From: Hyphomicrobiales bacterium
Lineage (GTDB): Bacteria > Pseudomonadota > Alphaproteobacteria > Rhizobiales > Rhizobiaceae
Assembly: GCA_900473175.1 (NCBI GenBank)
Contig: UCKM01000016.1
Span: forward strand, 31,598-95,597
Length of the DNA: 64,000 nt
Reading direction: 5' to 3'
The position numbers were made by a program, and so were the translations under genes. Position 1 is the first letter of the stretch, and each line of letters begins with the position of its first letter. Under the pieces are notes generated by a model, which worked only from the letters and a program-made list of their open reading frames with translations, ran no database searches and was not told the origin of the DNA. This document shows, piece by piece, positions 1-8,499 of this stretch.

Positions 1-546
1 CCCATAGATGAGCAACTCGGCATTATTGATGTCAACATTCGTGCGCTCACGGAATTTACTCTCTATTTTTTGCCGCAAATGGCCGCACGCAAGCGCGGAG
101 GCGTAATTAATCTCAGCTCCGTGGCCAGCTTCGCACCTGGGCCCTACATGGCTTTGTATTACGCCAGCAAGGGCTTCGTCCGTTCCTTTTCATTGGCGCT
201 TCATCAGGAATTGCGTCGGGCAGGGGTCACCGTGACTTGCGTAGCCCCGGGTCCTGTCGCCACGGAATTTTATGCAAGGGCCGGCGCCAGACATGCTTCG
301 CTCTTCAGTCTTTTGCCCAAGCTGGAGCCCGAAGTCGTGGCCGAGAGCGCATGGCGTGGATTTAAATCCGGTCGTCGTCTGGTCGTGCCCGGCATCTCGG
401 CGAAACTGGCAGTGTTCGCATTGAACTTGTTGCCTTCCGCGGCAATGCTGCCGCTGATCGGCAAGCTGCAACGCGGCGGCAACGATCCATGCCCGTGCGG
501 GTCAGGCAAGAAGTTCAAGAAATGTCACGGTGCCCGCCGCACGTGA
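1..546 (+). CDS. Short-chain dehydrogenase/reductase with C-terminal SEC-C motif (5' end outside window)
   Basis: The reading frame is open from base 1, so the gene begins upstream and the Rossmann glycine motif is not visible. What remains is the second half of an SDR: the segment IDVNIRALTEFT, the catalytic Ser region (INLSSVASF), the YYASKGFV active-site Tyr/Lys pair and the following VAPGPVATEF. The protein ends in NDPCPCGSGKKFKKCHG, a SEC-C metal-binding motif as found at the C-terminus of SecA and on assorted cytoplasmic proteins. SDRs of this type are NAD(P)-dependent oxidoreductases; the substrate cannot be told. The SEC-C tail is unusual for an SDR. The next gene on this strand starts about 180 bases later. 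Confidence 0.9.
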   Translation, partial: PIDEQLGIIDVNIRALTEFTLYFLPQMAARKRGGVINLSSVASFAPGPYMALYYASKGFVRSFSLALHQELRRAGVTVTCVAPGPVATEFYARAGARHASLFSLLPKLEPEVVAESAWRGFKSGRRLVVPGISAKLAVFALNLLPSAAMLPLIGKLQRGGNDPCPCGSGKKFKKCHGARRT

Positions 547-725
547 TCCGATTGGAGCGAGCTTAGAAGAGCTGACTTTGCATGGCAGGAAGGATAGCAG
601 AGCCGGATCTCGCTCCTCCCGTATAGCTCCAAGGGATTAGTACACTTCCGCAGTGTTTCAACCAATTGGTAATGGAACGGATACACGATGGCCGCAGCTA
701 TCAACTATCAACTGCGGGAGCCTTC

Positions 726-1055
726 ATGCTTACTGTATTTTTACTTGGCACTTATTTGGCAGGAGGAAATATCGAGAAGGGAGACGAGATCGTCAAGGCT
801 CAGCTCGAATTGATGAAGCTATCTTACTTCTGCGATGACCCGCTTTACAGAACCAAGAGAGACGCCGTACGTCGATCGGTCATGCGCCTTGATGGGGACA
901 CGACGTTCAAACCTGAAAATGTCATGGACCTTGACAGTGATTTGAAGAATAAAGTTGTCAAACTAAGCACGCCCTTGAACAGAGGGGATTGCATCACGCT
1001 TATCTCTGAAGCCCAAGAAAAAGTGGATCGGCTATATGGGGAGTTCGGCCGATAG
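726..1055 (+). CDS. Small hypothetical protein with N-terminal hydrophobic segment
   Basis: I chose the ATG at 726 because GCGGGAG stands about five bases upstream; in-frame starts at 666 (TTG) and 672 lack a clear ribosome site. The 109-residue product begins with a hydrophobic stretch (MLTVFLLGTYLAGG) that may be a signal peptide or anchor. A charged, helical-looking region follows with two Cys residues (YFCDD and GDCIT). I do not recognise a family. It stands alone, with a convergent gene ending at 1099. An exported small protein with one possible disulfide is a reasonable guess, no more. Confidence 0.55.
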   Translation: MLTVFLLGTYLAGGNIEKGDEIVKAQLELMKLSYFCDDPLYRTKRDAVRRSVMRLDGDTTFKPENVMDLDSDLKNKVVKLSTPLNRGDCITLISEAQEKVDRLYGEFGR

Positions 1056-1098
1056 GCAGTTGAACAGCCGGCATGCGACACTGACCGCCCGCTGATGA

Positions 1099-1557
1099 TC
1101 AATGGACCTTGGTGTAGAAGAGATCAAAATCGTGCGCCCAATTGGTCCCGTCGCTCGACCGTTCCCACGCCCCTGCAATGTTCTGACGATCGGGACTGAA
1201 TGTTCCAACATATCGTTGGAAGAACCCCGGCGCGTTCCTCCAAAGTTTCCAGACGCGACCATCAATGCTCATGTTTACCACGCGATGGGCGCGCCGGGCA
1301 TCGCTGTAGAGCATGATAAACTTCCCAGTGGAATCGTCTGCACCAATGATGGATGTGATCGGAAAAGGCGAATTTTCGACCCATTCGGGCGGAACGCCCT
1401 TCGCAATGTCAGCATCAATCCGTTGCATGATGAACTGTGAATCCGCCAGCCAAGCAAACTGGGTCACCCCGTGCGCCATCAGTTTGTCACCGACCAAGGC
1501 TTGCATATCCCATGAGCCGACGAGGGGGGTTAGCTTGCCGAGAACGTCATCTGACAT
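1099..1557 (-). CDS. Hypothetical protein, DUF1579-like beta-barrel
   Basis: The start at 1557 is set by AGGAG seven bases upstream; the frame stays open further upstream but without a comparable site. The product is 152 residues, soluble, with no signal peptide. It opens with LTPLVGSWDMQA and closes with GAWERSSDGTNWAHDFDLFY, a pattern resembling the small lipocalin-like DUF1579 proteins, where Trp-rich strands form a barrel. Function is unknown for this group, and the family call is tentative. A 60-residue coiled-coil protein is encoded upstream on the same strand. Confidence 0.75.
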   Translation of the reverse strand: MSDDVLGKLTPLVGSWDMQALVGDKLMAHGVTQFAWLADSQFIMQRIDADIAKGVPPEWVENSPFPITSIIGADDSTGKFIMLYSDARRAHRVVNMSIDGRVWKLWRNAPGFFQRYVGTFSPDRQNIAGAWERSSDGTNWAHDFDLFYTKVH

Positions 1558-1733
1558 CTCACTACTCCTGTGTTCCCCGTACTTGCGGCTCTCCATTATG
1601 GCACAAACCGATTGATTTGGAGAGAGACAGTCATCACCCCACGCACGTTGATCGCAGCAATCGGTGTGATTTTGCTCAAGCTTTTCACCGGCCTTCGGAC
1701 CGCGCGAGGATCTTGGTCCAGTGCGCACGTAAA

Positions 1734-1916
1734 TCAGGACGCGCTTTCCTGTTCGCGCGCTCTGTACAAAGCTTCGATTGCAGCTTGTATTTCCACAAGG
1801 TTCTTGAGTGGTCCCGGGTTCGCACCATTTTGGGCGATCTGCAGGATCTCTTGCCGACGCGACGATATGAGTTCCTTTATTGCCGCGTCGATTTCCTGAA
1901 CATGCTGCGCTGCCAT
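1734..1916 (-). CDS. Small coiled-coil protein (60 aa)
   Basis: A strong ribosome site (GGGGAGG, about five bases before ATG) supports this short gene. The 60-residue product is almost wholly predicted helix with Glu/Lys/Arg/Gln-rich heptads (EIDAAIKELISSRRQEI and IQAAIEALYRAREQE). There is no signal peptide, membrane segment or Cys. I do not recognise a family. It lies upstream of the DUF1579-like gene on the same strand, 177 bases away, and may be co-transcribed with it. Confidence 0.55.
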   Translation of the reverse strand: MAAQHVQEIDAAIKELISSRRQEILQIAQNGANPGPLKNLVEIQAAIEALYRAREQESAS

Positions 1917-1986
1917 TCTTGCCTCCCCGAATTGAAGTCAAGATATGAGGCAGGCATGACGGCCAAACGAAGGCACTCACAAATTC

Positions 1987-2067
1987 TCACGAATGCAGCA
2001 CGATAAGAACGACCGCCGTAAGGCTGACCAAGGCAAAAAATGTGAAATAAAATAGGTCCGAGTCCAC
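1987..2067 (-). CDS. Candidate 26-aa single-span membrane peptide
   Basis: This very short frame begins with GTG preceded by GGAGG at eight bases' spacing. It encodes VDSDLFYFTFFALVSLTAV followed by VLIVLHS: a short acidic N-terminus, one hydrophobic helix and a stop. The size, the ribosome site and the typical small-membrane-protein composition argue for a gene. The length is such that chance cannot be excluded. The same open frame extends upstream to 2196, but that part looks non-coding. Confidence 0.4.
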   Translation of the reverse strand: MDSDLFYFTFFALVSLTAVVLIVLHS

Positions 2068-2274
2068 GTCCGGCACCTCCACAGCACCGCAACGTCGAAA
2101 TTTCTTCGAGGTTAATCGGTGATGAGAGTTTGCTTGAACATGAATAGGAGCGCAATCAATCCTGGGATTGCCAAATTTTACTACGCGTGAGCTCATCTCA
2201 TTGAATTAGAGCAAGTCTGGCGGCTTGGCAGTCTGCTTTCTCGTCAACAACGTGCGGTCTGTAAACGCCGGGCT

Positions 2275-2430
2275 CTAATTCCGGGCGACGACAGGAGAAA
2301 CATCAAAATTATGCATTGAGTTTCCAACAAGGGAGACTATCCCGCTAAACGCAAAAATCGCCACTGCTGTGAGCACGGCAATTACGACGAGGTCTCTGGA
2401 ATGTAGTGGGTCATTTTGGTGATTTCGCAC
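2275..2430 (-). CDS. Candidate 51-aa small membrane protein
   Basis: GTG at 2430 follows AAGGGG by nine bases. The peptide starts with a polar stretch (MRNHQNDPLHSRD), then a hydrophobic span (LVVIAVLTAVAIFAFSGIVS), then a short polar tail ending NFDVSPVVARN. This arrangement fits a single-pass inner-membrane protein. I recognise no family. Immediately upstream (2450-2475) is an 8-bp inverted repeat that could be an operator. Together with the peptides at 1987 and 3649 it makes three such candidates within 2 kb. Confidence 0.5.
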   Translation of the reverse strand: MRNHQNDPLHSRDLVVIAVLTAVAIFAFSGIVSLVGNSMHNFDVSPVVARN

Positions 2431-2449
2431 TATGCCAATCCCCTTTTAA

Positions 2450-2475
2450 CGCTGGTTATTGTGCGTGAACCAGCG
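2450..2475. repeat. 8-bp inverted repeat upstream of the 51-aa membrane protein
   Basis: CGCTGGTT at 2450-2457 and AACCAGCG at 2468-2475 are exact inverted copies separated by 10 bases. The repeat lies about 20 bases before the putative GTG start at 2430, where an operator or a transcript leader hairpin would be expected. Confidence 0.4.
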
Positions 2476-2622
2476 CCGTTAAACAATAAGCCGCCTCTGG
2501 CTAGAATTGGTTAGGGCAAGGGGTGGTGCGTGCGTGAATGCGAGAGATATGGCCACGTGGGCGGGCAATCGACGCAGGTCGAGTGGGGCCAAGCGGACCG
2601 AAAGCCTGACGCGATGGGGGCT

Positions 2623-2964
2623 CTACGGCTTAGCTGAGAGAAGACTGAAAACCATTCTATCGCGTTCCTCTTTGGCGGAGGCAAGATTGTAGTCATTCAG
2701 CGAACCCACCGTTGCGCCATCCAGGTGTCGTCCTGCCTCAGAAATGAGTGACTGCGCTTCTTTGATGAATTCGGTTTGAACGCGATCGAACGGCCAGGAT
2801 TTGTCGCCCTTGACCTTAATGACGAGCAGCATGTCTTGACTGGACAGCTGCCGCATCGGCGGAATTCTCCCATCGCTCGAAAACTGAAAAACCACTTCTC
2901 CAACAAACAAGTCGTCTTCGGGAATGTGGCTTATCTCACCAATTGAACAGCGACTAATCTTCAC
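2623..2964 (-). CDS. Hypothetical protein (113 aa)
   Basis: GTG at 2964 has GGAGG five bases upstream. The protein is soluble, with mixed alpha/beta composition and the segments EDDLFVGEVVFQFSSDGRI and QDMLLVIKVKGDKSW, followed by an amphipathic helix (QTEFIKEAQSLISEAGRHL) and ending in a charged tail. I know of no matching family. The stop of a poorly supported upstream frame (2961-3233) overlaps this start in a GTGA arrangement, so a coupled upstream partner is possible. Confidence 0.6.
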   Translation of the reverse strand: MKISRCSIGEISHIPEDDLFVGEVVFQFSSDGRIPPMRQLSSQDMLLVIKVKGDKSWPFDRVQTEFIKEAQSLISEAGRHLDGATVGSLNDYNLASAKEERDRMVFSLLSAKP

Positions 2965-3223
2965 TCGTACCTCCGCACGGACAATCGCTCAGATGTCCTT
3001 TTGACTTTGACGGGGAGCGTGTCAGGCCACTGGTCAATGTTGCCAAGGCGCGTGAGCATAGTCCTCCAAAGTCGAGGCTCAAGTAGATAATCAGACCTAA
3101 GCAGTAAAGATTGGGACGCCGCGGGCGCAACTAAGCACAAAAAAGCAAGTGAACGATGATTAGAGGTGTGGCCTTGATCGACACGGCATCGATGCGCACG
3201 GTTCATATTGATTGGCGGTCCAC

Positions 3224-3457
3224 TCATTGCCAATCACCGCCCATCACCTTGATAAACATCTCTATTTCCCGGCAGTTGGCGATCATCTCGATGAGCAAGC
3301 GTTCGCTGCATCCGCTCAGAAGTACAATGAATTCCTCCTCGGTGATGCCAATGCGAGACAGCTTGTCGCGCAGCTTGCTCAACGCATCGCCGAGGGCCGT
3401 TTCGCTCATTTTCTTCTTCTCTTGCCGCGTCAAAAAACGCAACCGCGGGCGCGTCAT
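3224..3457 (-). CDS. Hypothetical small helical protein (77 aa)
   Basis: The frame encodes a basic N-terminus (MTRPRLRFLTRQEKKK) and then MSETALGDALSKLRDKLSRI, followed by a helical, Leu-rich region with one Cys pair (SGCSERLLIEMIANCREIE). Translation could begin at 3457 or at the internal ATG near 3409. No family is recognised and there is no signal peptide. It belongs to the run of small minus-strand genes between 1 and 3.8 kb. Confidence 0.45.
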   Translation of the reverse strand: MTRPRLRFLTRQEKKKMSETALGDALSKLRDKLSRIGITEEEFIVLLSGCSERLLIEMIANCREIEMFIKVMGGDWQ

Positions 3458-3648
3458 AGCATGGACCTATGACGTCGCGAGCGCGCCTATGGCAGCATTC
3501 CACCACAGCAACGCGTGCGATTCCATTCCACCATTAGTATAATGTGTGACAGTAGCGTCGCCGACGGGAATGGCGGAAGGCGAAGGCGGCAGGGCTGCCA
3601 CGCGATATCTATCGGGAGCGATATCGTTTCGTCTTCTAGCGAATGAAA

Positions 3649-3771
3649 TCAGGCCGAGAACAATTGGCAGATCGCCACGGCAATTGAGACGGCAAAGCCG
3701 AAGGCAAGCAGATGGCACCACATAGGCGTGGTGTAATGCATGTGGATCTCGTCTTCTTCATCTTCGTACAC
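3649..3771 (-). CDS. Candidate 40-aa small membrane protein
   Basis: GTG at 3771 is preceded by GGAGAGG at about six bases. The product has a strongly acidic head (YEDEEDEIHMHYTTPMW) and one hydrophobic helix (HLLAFGFAVSIAVAICQLFS), ending with Ala. The clear split into a charged N-terminus and a membrane span argues for a real gene; two other frames over the same bases give no sensible protein. It points away from the histidine kinase gene, and the two share a 239-base upstream region. Confidence 0.5.
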   Translation of the reverse strand: MYEDEEDEIHMHYTTPMWCHLLAFGFAVSIAVAICQLFSA

Positions 3772-4010
3772 GAACGGCCTCTCCAAGTTTGAGCCGTCCC
3801 TATCAGTGCAATGTAAAACCTATGTGTCAAGGGCCGGCGAGGTCCGTCCAATCGTCATCGAGGCAAATCGGGAAGGATCAAAAGCGGGAACTGGCATCGG
3901 ACGAGCGTAGCAGCGGACCTTCGAACCACAGCTCTCGTCAACACGCACCCACTATGGCGCTATTGACTGTAGCCGCTATAGTGACGGTGTCAGTAACAAC
4001 GGAATCCCCA

Positions 4011-5189
4011 ATGAACCACGACTTTCAAGCCGACATCGAAGCAATCGGTCGTATCGACGCTGTACCGACGATCCTCGATGTAATCTGCCGGACGACCGGG
4101 ATGGGCTTTGCTGCCGTCGCGCGGGTAACCGAAGACCGATGGATTGCCTGCCAAGTCCTCGACAATATCGATTTTGGATTGAAACCCGGCGGCGAACTTG
4201 AGGTAAGGACCACGATCTGTGATGAGATCCGCGGCAGCGGCCAAGCCGTCATCATCGATGAAGTTTCACACGATTTGGTCTATTCAACACACCAGACGCC
4301 CCAGATTTATGGCTTTGAGAGCTACATTTCGATGCCCATCGTCCTGCCGAACGGAGCCTTCTTCGGCACGCTCTGCGCGATCGATCCGCGGCCTGCTCGT
4401 CTTAAGAACCCGCAGACAATCGGCATGTTCAAATTGTTCGCTGAGCTGATCGCGTTTCATCTCGATGCGAATGAGCGCCTGGCAAAGGCGGAAGCCGCGT
4501 TGGTCAATGAGCGCAAGATCTCCGAATTCAGGGAGCAGTTCGTCGCCGTACTTGGCCATGATTTGCGCAACCCGGTCGCGTCCATCGATTCGGGAACACG
4601 CCTGCTGCTGCGTACGCCGCTCGACGAAAAAGCGGCGAGCATCGTCAAACTGATCCGCGGCAGTGTGGTCCGTATGTCCGGCCTCATCGACAACGTGCTC
4701 GATCTGGCGCGCGCCCGGCTTGGTGATGGCGTTGTGCTGGATGTGAAAGATGGCGAGCCGTTGAAGCCGACGCTGATCCAGGTCGTCGACGAATTGACCT
4801 CAGTCCACCCTGGCCGCGTCGTCGAGACCCATTTCGACTTCGAGGATCCGATCAGATGTGATCGGGGCAGGATCGGCCAGCTTCTCTCCAATCTCTTGGC
4901 AAATGCCCTGATGCATGGATCGGATAAGGGACCTATCAGGGTCTCCGCCAAAGTGGAGCAGGGCGTATTTGCGCTCTCGGTTACCAATGTGGGAGAACCG
5001 ATTCCACAGGGAGCGATCGACCAGATGTTCCTGCCGTTCTTCCGTGGCGACACGCGTTCTGGTCAGCAGGGCCTCGGCCTTGGCCTTTACATTGCTGCCG
5101 AGATTGCAAAGATGCATGGCGGGACGCTGGACGTTTCATCTACCGATAAGGAAACCCGGTTCGCCTTCCGCATGCCCTTGCGTTCGTGA
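4011..5189 (+). CDS. Orphan GAF-domain sensor histidine kinase
   Basis: The ATG at 4011 begins a 392-residue soluble kinase; an upstream in-frame ATG (3954) would add 19 unconvincing residues. Residues about 15-155 form a GAF sensor domain, residues 155-180 a helical linker. The HisKA box has the phospho-acceptor His183 in LGHDLRNPVASI. The catalytic domain follows with the N box (LLSNLLANALMHG) and G box (GLGLGLYIAAEIAKMHGG). There is no receiver domain, no membrane segment and no neighbouring response regulator, so its partner is elsewhere. Family knowledge says GAF domains bind small ligands or chromophores; none can be assigned here. Confidence 0.93.
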   Translation: MNHDFQADIEAIGRIDAVPTILDVICRTTGMGFAAVARVTEDRWIACQVLDNIDFGLKPGGELEVRTTICDEIRGSGQAVIIDEVSHDLVYSTHQTPQIYGFESYISMPIVLPNGAFFGTLCAIDPRPARLKNPQTIGMFKLFAELIAFHLDANERLAKAEAALVNERKISEFREQFVAVLGHDLRNPVASIDSGTRLLLRTPLDEKAASIVKLIRGSVVRMSGLIDNVLDLARARLGDGVVLDVKDGEPLKPTLIQVVDELTSVHPGRVVETHFDFEDPIRCDRGRIGQLLSNLLANALMHGSDKGPIRVSAKVEQGVFALSVTNVGEPIPQGAIDQMFLPFFRGDTRSGQQGLGLGLYIAAEIAKMHGGTLDVSSTDKETRFAFRMPLRS

Positions 5190-5242
5190 AGTCGCCGTAA
5201 CGGGAGCCGATCCGTCTCGATCGGCCCGGGGACCGTCAAGAT

Positions 5243-6169
5243 TCAACGGTGTTCCAGGACGGCGATGCATGTGTCGAGATCGTTCGTCGCAAGGTGGGCA
5301 TAGCGCATCGTCATTTGCAAGGTCTGGTGACCAAGCCACATCTGAACGCGCCTTATGTCGATACCGCCACGCACCAGCCGGGACGCGCAGGTGTGGCGCA
5401 GGATGTGCGGAACCACTTGATCGTCCCGGCCGAGGCCGACTTCGGCCTTGGCATCATTCCAGATGGCGCGGAAGCGCACCTGGCTGTGCATCGAAAACGG
5501 CCCCTTCAATCTGCCGTGCTGAATCGCGACGACTTCGCGGGCACGGGAGGTGAGGGGGACGGTGCGGCTGCGGCCGGATTTGGTAAGCCAGAATGTTGAT
5601 CGGCTGTCTTGCAGGTCGTTCCAGGAGAGGCCAATCGCCTCGCCGAGGCGGCAGCCGGTATCAACCAGAAAGACGCTCAGCCTGTAGCTGTCTTCGCAGC
5701 GCGCGCGAATAGCCGAGAACAGGCGCAGTTCTTCGTCGGCTTCAAGGAAGCGGATGCGGCCCTGCCGTTCCTTCTGGCGGCGGAATTCAGGTAGATTATA
5801 AATATCGCCCATCTTGCACGCTTTCCGCAGCAACTTGCTCAAGGCAGCCATCTTGCGATTGATGGTTGCATTGCTATTGCCGCGTTCGCGTAAAGTGCCG
5901 ATCACAGAATCGAGCATATCCTGCGTGAATACGCTGAAACGCTCGCCGCGCAATATCTCGCCGATTTCTCCGAGGAAGGAGCGGACATTCGTCTTGTGCG
6001 AACCTTCATCCCAAAGAATGCTGATATAGTGTGCGGTTAGTTCACTGAGCGTGTAATCCCTGACCACTCGCTTGGTCGCATGATCTGCCGATTCATAGTG
6101 AAGATCATACTGGAATCGAACGGAGAAACTGGCGTCCGCCTGCATTGGATTGAGCGTTGGGTTCAGCAT
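5243..6169 (-). CDS. Tyrosine recombinase / site-specific integrase
   Basis: A 308-residue recombinase from the ATG at 6169; the frame is open to 6247, but those residues look like translated leader. The N-terminal half (about 50-140) is the SAM-like core-binding domain. The catalytic half carries the first Arg in DTGCRLGEAIGLSW, the HxxR box in HILRHTCASRL, the His of WLGHQTL and the nucleophile Tyr in MTMRYAHL. The family cuts and rejoins DNA through a phosphotyrosine link. No excisionase, tRNA or attachment repeat is visible beside it. It converges on the histidine kinase gene with about 50 bases between them. It may be a leftover of an integrated element or a stand-alone recombinase. Confidence 0.9.
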   Translation of the reverse strand: MLNPTLNPMQADASFSVRFQYDLHYESADHATKRVVRDYTLSELTAHYISILWDEGSHKTNVRSFLGEIGEILRGERFSVFTQDMLDSVIGTLRERGNSNATINRKMAALSKLLRKACKMGDIYNLPEFRRQKERQGRIRFLEADEELRLFSAIRARCEDSYRLSVFLVDTGCRLGEAIGLSWNDLQDSRSTFWLTKSGRSRTVPLTSRAREVVAIQHGRLKGPFSMHSQVRFRAIWNDAKAEVGLGRDDQVVPHILRHTCASRLVRGGIDIRRVQMWLGHQTLQMTMRYAHLATNDLDTCIAVLEHR

Positions 6170-6466
6170 GATGATTGCGCACGAATGAATAAAGAAATGA
6201 TCGGATGAATATGCGACGAATAGAACCCGACCCTGCAAAAAGCGCAATCCCGGAGCCTATGCCATTTTAGGCTAATAGACTTCCGTATGATAAAGCCACC
6301 ATCAGCCTTACCATATTCCAACCCAACGGGCTGCAGTTCGAACATTTCAACGTCTCCTCGGTCCGCGACCGATCAGAAATCCCTTCTCTTAAAATTTCTG
6401 TGCGCTGCTCCGTGCGAACGCTTAAAAACTTCGTTGCTGAAAATTGGTGGTTCAATTGGAAAAAAA
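6170..6466. other. Intergenic stretch without a recognisable gene
   Basis: Between the integrase start and the terminator of the porin gene I see no convincing coding frame. Short frames here lack ribosome sites. It presumably contains the integrase promoter. Confidence 0.5.
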
Positions 6467-6493
6467 CCGACGCCGGAGCAAATCCGGCGTCGG
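6461..6493 (-). terminator. Rho-independent terminator of the first porin gene
   Basis: CCGACGCCGGA (6467-6477) and TCCGGCGTCGG (6483-6493) form an 11-bp perfect stem with a five-base loop. On the minus strand a run of six T follows. It lies 19 bases past the porin stop codon. Confidence 0.9.
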
Positions 6494-6511
6494 GTAGGTC
6501 AGATCAAATGA

Positions 6512-7639
6512 TTAGAAGTTGCGCTGGAAGCGGATGATGCCCTGAAGGGCATCGTCACCGCCACCTTTTGCCTCGACAACGTCACCGCGATTACCATCAA
6601 ACTTGGTGTAGTTGATTTCTGGCGTGATCTTGAAGCCAGGCACCAGTTCATATCCAACGTTCAAGGCAGCTGCAAATGTACCGTCATCTTCATAAGCAAG
6701 CTGAGCGTTGATCGTAGCTTTGTCTGAGGCCTTAATGGCTACGCCACCCCAGATCGCCCAATCACCGTACCAAGGAGCGAAATAGTTCCCGGTAAAGGCG
6801 CGCCCACCATCATCCACAGCAACGGTCTTGTCCCAGTCAGACTGATAACCACCCATTACCCAGGCTGAGATTGTGTCGGAGAATTTCACGTCGGCACGTA
6901 GTTTGCCAGCGAATTCTTCGGACACAGAGTCATAGCCAGCAACGGCCGAGATCGAACCCCAGCCCTGTTCAAACTTAGCACCAGCAACGATATGTGGCGT
7001 ATAGTCATCGATCACGTGGGAAACGGTATAAACTGCCTCGCCGCTTTCGAGATCTACAGTGCTGACATCCCCGCTGCCCTGTTCGAGAGCAATGATTGCC
7101 GAGAAACCGTTGCCACCCGTGAAGGTATAGCTGATCTGGTTCGTGTTATAGTTACCTTCCTGAATCACGTCATCCGAGATGATGTCGCCCAGATAACCGG
7201 TCCAGGATGTGAAGTTCGAGTCGGTCTGACCGACGAGGAAACCGCCGAGTGTGATATAGGCGTTGTTCAGATCGACCGTCTCGGCGTCAGCACCATTCTT
7301 GAAGTTGAAACGCAGCTCAGTATACGAGCGCAGCGTACCAAGTTCGGTTTCCGAACGAGCGTCAAAGCGCAGGTCTGCACGGGCACCCTTGCTCCAGGTC
7401 TCCCGATCGACCCCAGTATATGGATCATCACCGGCCTTGGCATCATAACGGACATAACCGCTGACCTTCAGGCAGGTCTCGGTTCCCGGAATATAGAAGA
7501 AACCCTTGCCGTATGCGTCGCAAACGCGAACGTATTCGACGGGCTCTGGTTCGGCAACGACGACTGCATCGGCAGCGCGTGCACCGGTTACTGCGACGAG
7601 AGCCGCAGCGGAGCCGAGTAGAAGGCTCTTAATGTTCAT
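6512..7639 (-). CDS. Outer-membrane porin, Omp2/porin_2 family
   Basis: The 375-residue protein starts with a signal peptide ([19 protein letters not shown], cleaved after ARA). The mature part begins with [15 protein letters not shown] and [20 protein letters not shown], the hallmark start of the rhizobial/Brucella Omp2 porins, with two Cys residues. It ends in the amphipathic strand IIRFQRNF with a C-terminal Phe. Such proteins form 16-stranded trimeric general porins. The ribosome site is GGAGG before GTCAGAAATG. An SMR gene ends 69 bases upstream on the same strand. Its first 76 bases, counted from just before the ribosome site, are an exact inverted copy of those of the porin at 8441. 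Confidence 0.96.
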   Translation of the reverse strand: MNIKSLLLGSAAALVAVTGARAADAVVVAEPEPVEYVRVCDAYGKGFFYIPGTETCLKVSGYVRYDAKAGDDPYTGVDRETWSKGARADLRFDARSETELGTLRSYTELRFNFKNGADAETVDLNNAYITLGGFLVGQTDSNFTSWTGYLGDIISDDVIQEGNYNTNQISYTFTGGNGFSAIIALEQGSGDVSTVDLESGEAVYTVSHVIDDYTPHIVAGAKFEQGWGSISAVAGYDSVSEEFAGKLRADVKFSDTISAWVMGGYQSDWDKTVAVDDGGRAFTGNYFAPWYGDWAIWGGVAIKASDKATINAQLAYEDDGTFAAALNVGYELVPGFKITPEINYTKFDGNRGDVVEAKGGGDDALQGIIRFQRNF

Positions 7640-7656
7640 TTCTGACCTCCAGTCAA
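7581..7656 (-). repeat. Inverted repeat arm at the porin 5' end (copy 1)
   Basis: These 76 bases, covering the ribosome site and the first codons of the porin, are identical in inverted orientation to 8424-8499. Similarity with a few substitutions continues for about 70 bases further into the coding region. The arms are about 770 bases apart. Confidence 0.9.
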
Positions 7657-7708
7657 GATTCGCTGGAAGGGAGGTCAGATGCCCGGACAGTGCAGGCGAA
7701 ACTGGATG

Positions 7709-8038
7709 TCAGTGACCGACCGAGCTGGAGAACAAATTGACGACCAGAACGCCGGCGACAATCAGGAAAAGGCCAATAATTGCCGCCATATCAAGCGTTT
7801 GCCGATACCAGAACCAGCCAACGGCAGCGATCAGGACGATTCCCGCGCCCGACCAGATCGCATAGACGATACCCACGGGAATTGTCTTGATCGGAATCGA
7901 CAGCAGATAAAAAGCTGCGCCATAGCCGAGAACGCAGACCAGGGAGGGCCACAGCTTGGTGAAGCCGTCTGCCTGCTTGAGGGCTGATGTTGCCACCACT
8001 TCGCAAACTATGGCGATAACGAGGTAAAGATAAGTCAT
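7709..8038 (-). CDS. SMR-family multidrug efflux protein (EmrE/QacE/SugE type)
   Basis: A 109-residue protein with four membrane helices, the usual size for the family. The essential membrane-embedded Glu is in the first helix (AIVCEVVATSALK), and the conserved Trp/Gly region of helix 3 is present (YAIWSGAGIVLIAAVGWFWY). SMR proteins are proton-coupled antiporters for lipophilic cations or guanidinium, working as antiparallel dimers. The gene sits between two diverging porin genes and is followed after 69 bases by the first porin, so read-through could link efflux and porin expression. Confidence 0.93.
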   Translation of the reverse strand: MTYLYLVIAIVCEVVATSALKQADGFTKLWPSLVCVLGYGAAFYLLSIPIKTIPVGIVYAIWSGAGIVLIAAVGWFWYRQTLDMAAIIGLFLIVAGVLVVNLFSSSVGH

Positions 8039-8423
8039 GTCAAATCACCATTCAAAGCCGCTGGAACATCATTGATTCGATTCGGTCAACGGGCCGGAAC
8101 CACACCGTAATGGCCGATTCTGGGGGGGGCTTACAGCCCAATACCGGCATGGCCCGACAAGAATTCATTAAAATCCCGGTTACCTGTATTAAGGAGTGGT
8201 AAAGATATTGCAGGGGTCGCGGCGATTTCGTGGCTTTTGTGCAACAGCGCTCTGCCATAGAGCCATCACAAGCCTTCCATCCGGACATTCGTGGTTGAAA
8301 CCCCAGCGCCGGCGAGTATGGTCAGTCGGGAGGAAGGGCGTTCATCGCATTTCTTCTTGGACTTAGGGGATGGGGACAGGTTGTCCTTCAGCCAAATTGG
8401 AATGCCCAGACCCATTTTTAACT
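8039..8423. other. Intergenic region upstream of the second porin
   Basis: About 400 bases without a gene, between the SMR start and the second porin start. It must hold both divergent promoters. A short hairpin (GGGCT TAC AGCCC, near 8127-8140) is visible. The frame running into the porin from 8291 has no ribosome site and reads as leader. I recognise no small RNA. Confidence 0.5.
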
Positions 8424-8499
8424 TTGACTGGAGGTCAGAAATGAACATTAAGAGCCTTCTACTCGGCTCCGCTGCGGCTCTCGTCGCAGTAACCGGTGC
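8424..8499 (+). repeat. Inverted repeat arm at the porin 5' end (copy 2)
   Basis: Exact 76-base inverted match to 7581-7656, beginning TTGACTGGAGGTCAGAA just before the start codon. The conservation of untranslated and synonymous positions points to recent duplication or gene conversion rather than protein-level selection alone. Confidence 0.9.

Noticed and set aside
2961..3233. 90-codon minus-strand frame whose stop overlaps the start of the gene at 2964
   Set aside because: The GTGA junction is suggestive, but the first two thirds read as low-quality protein and no ribosome site is seen.
3467..3721. 84-codon minus-strand frame
   Set aside because: Arg/Pro-rich shadow composition; the better frame in this stretch is the 40-codon membrane protein at 3649-3771.
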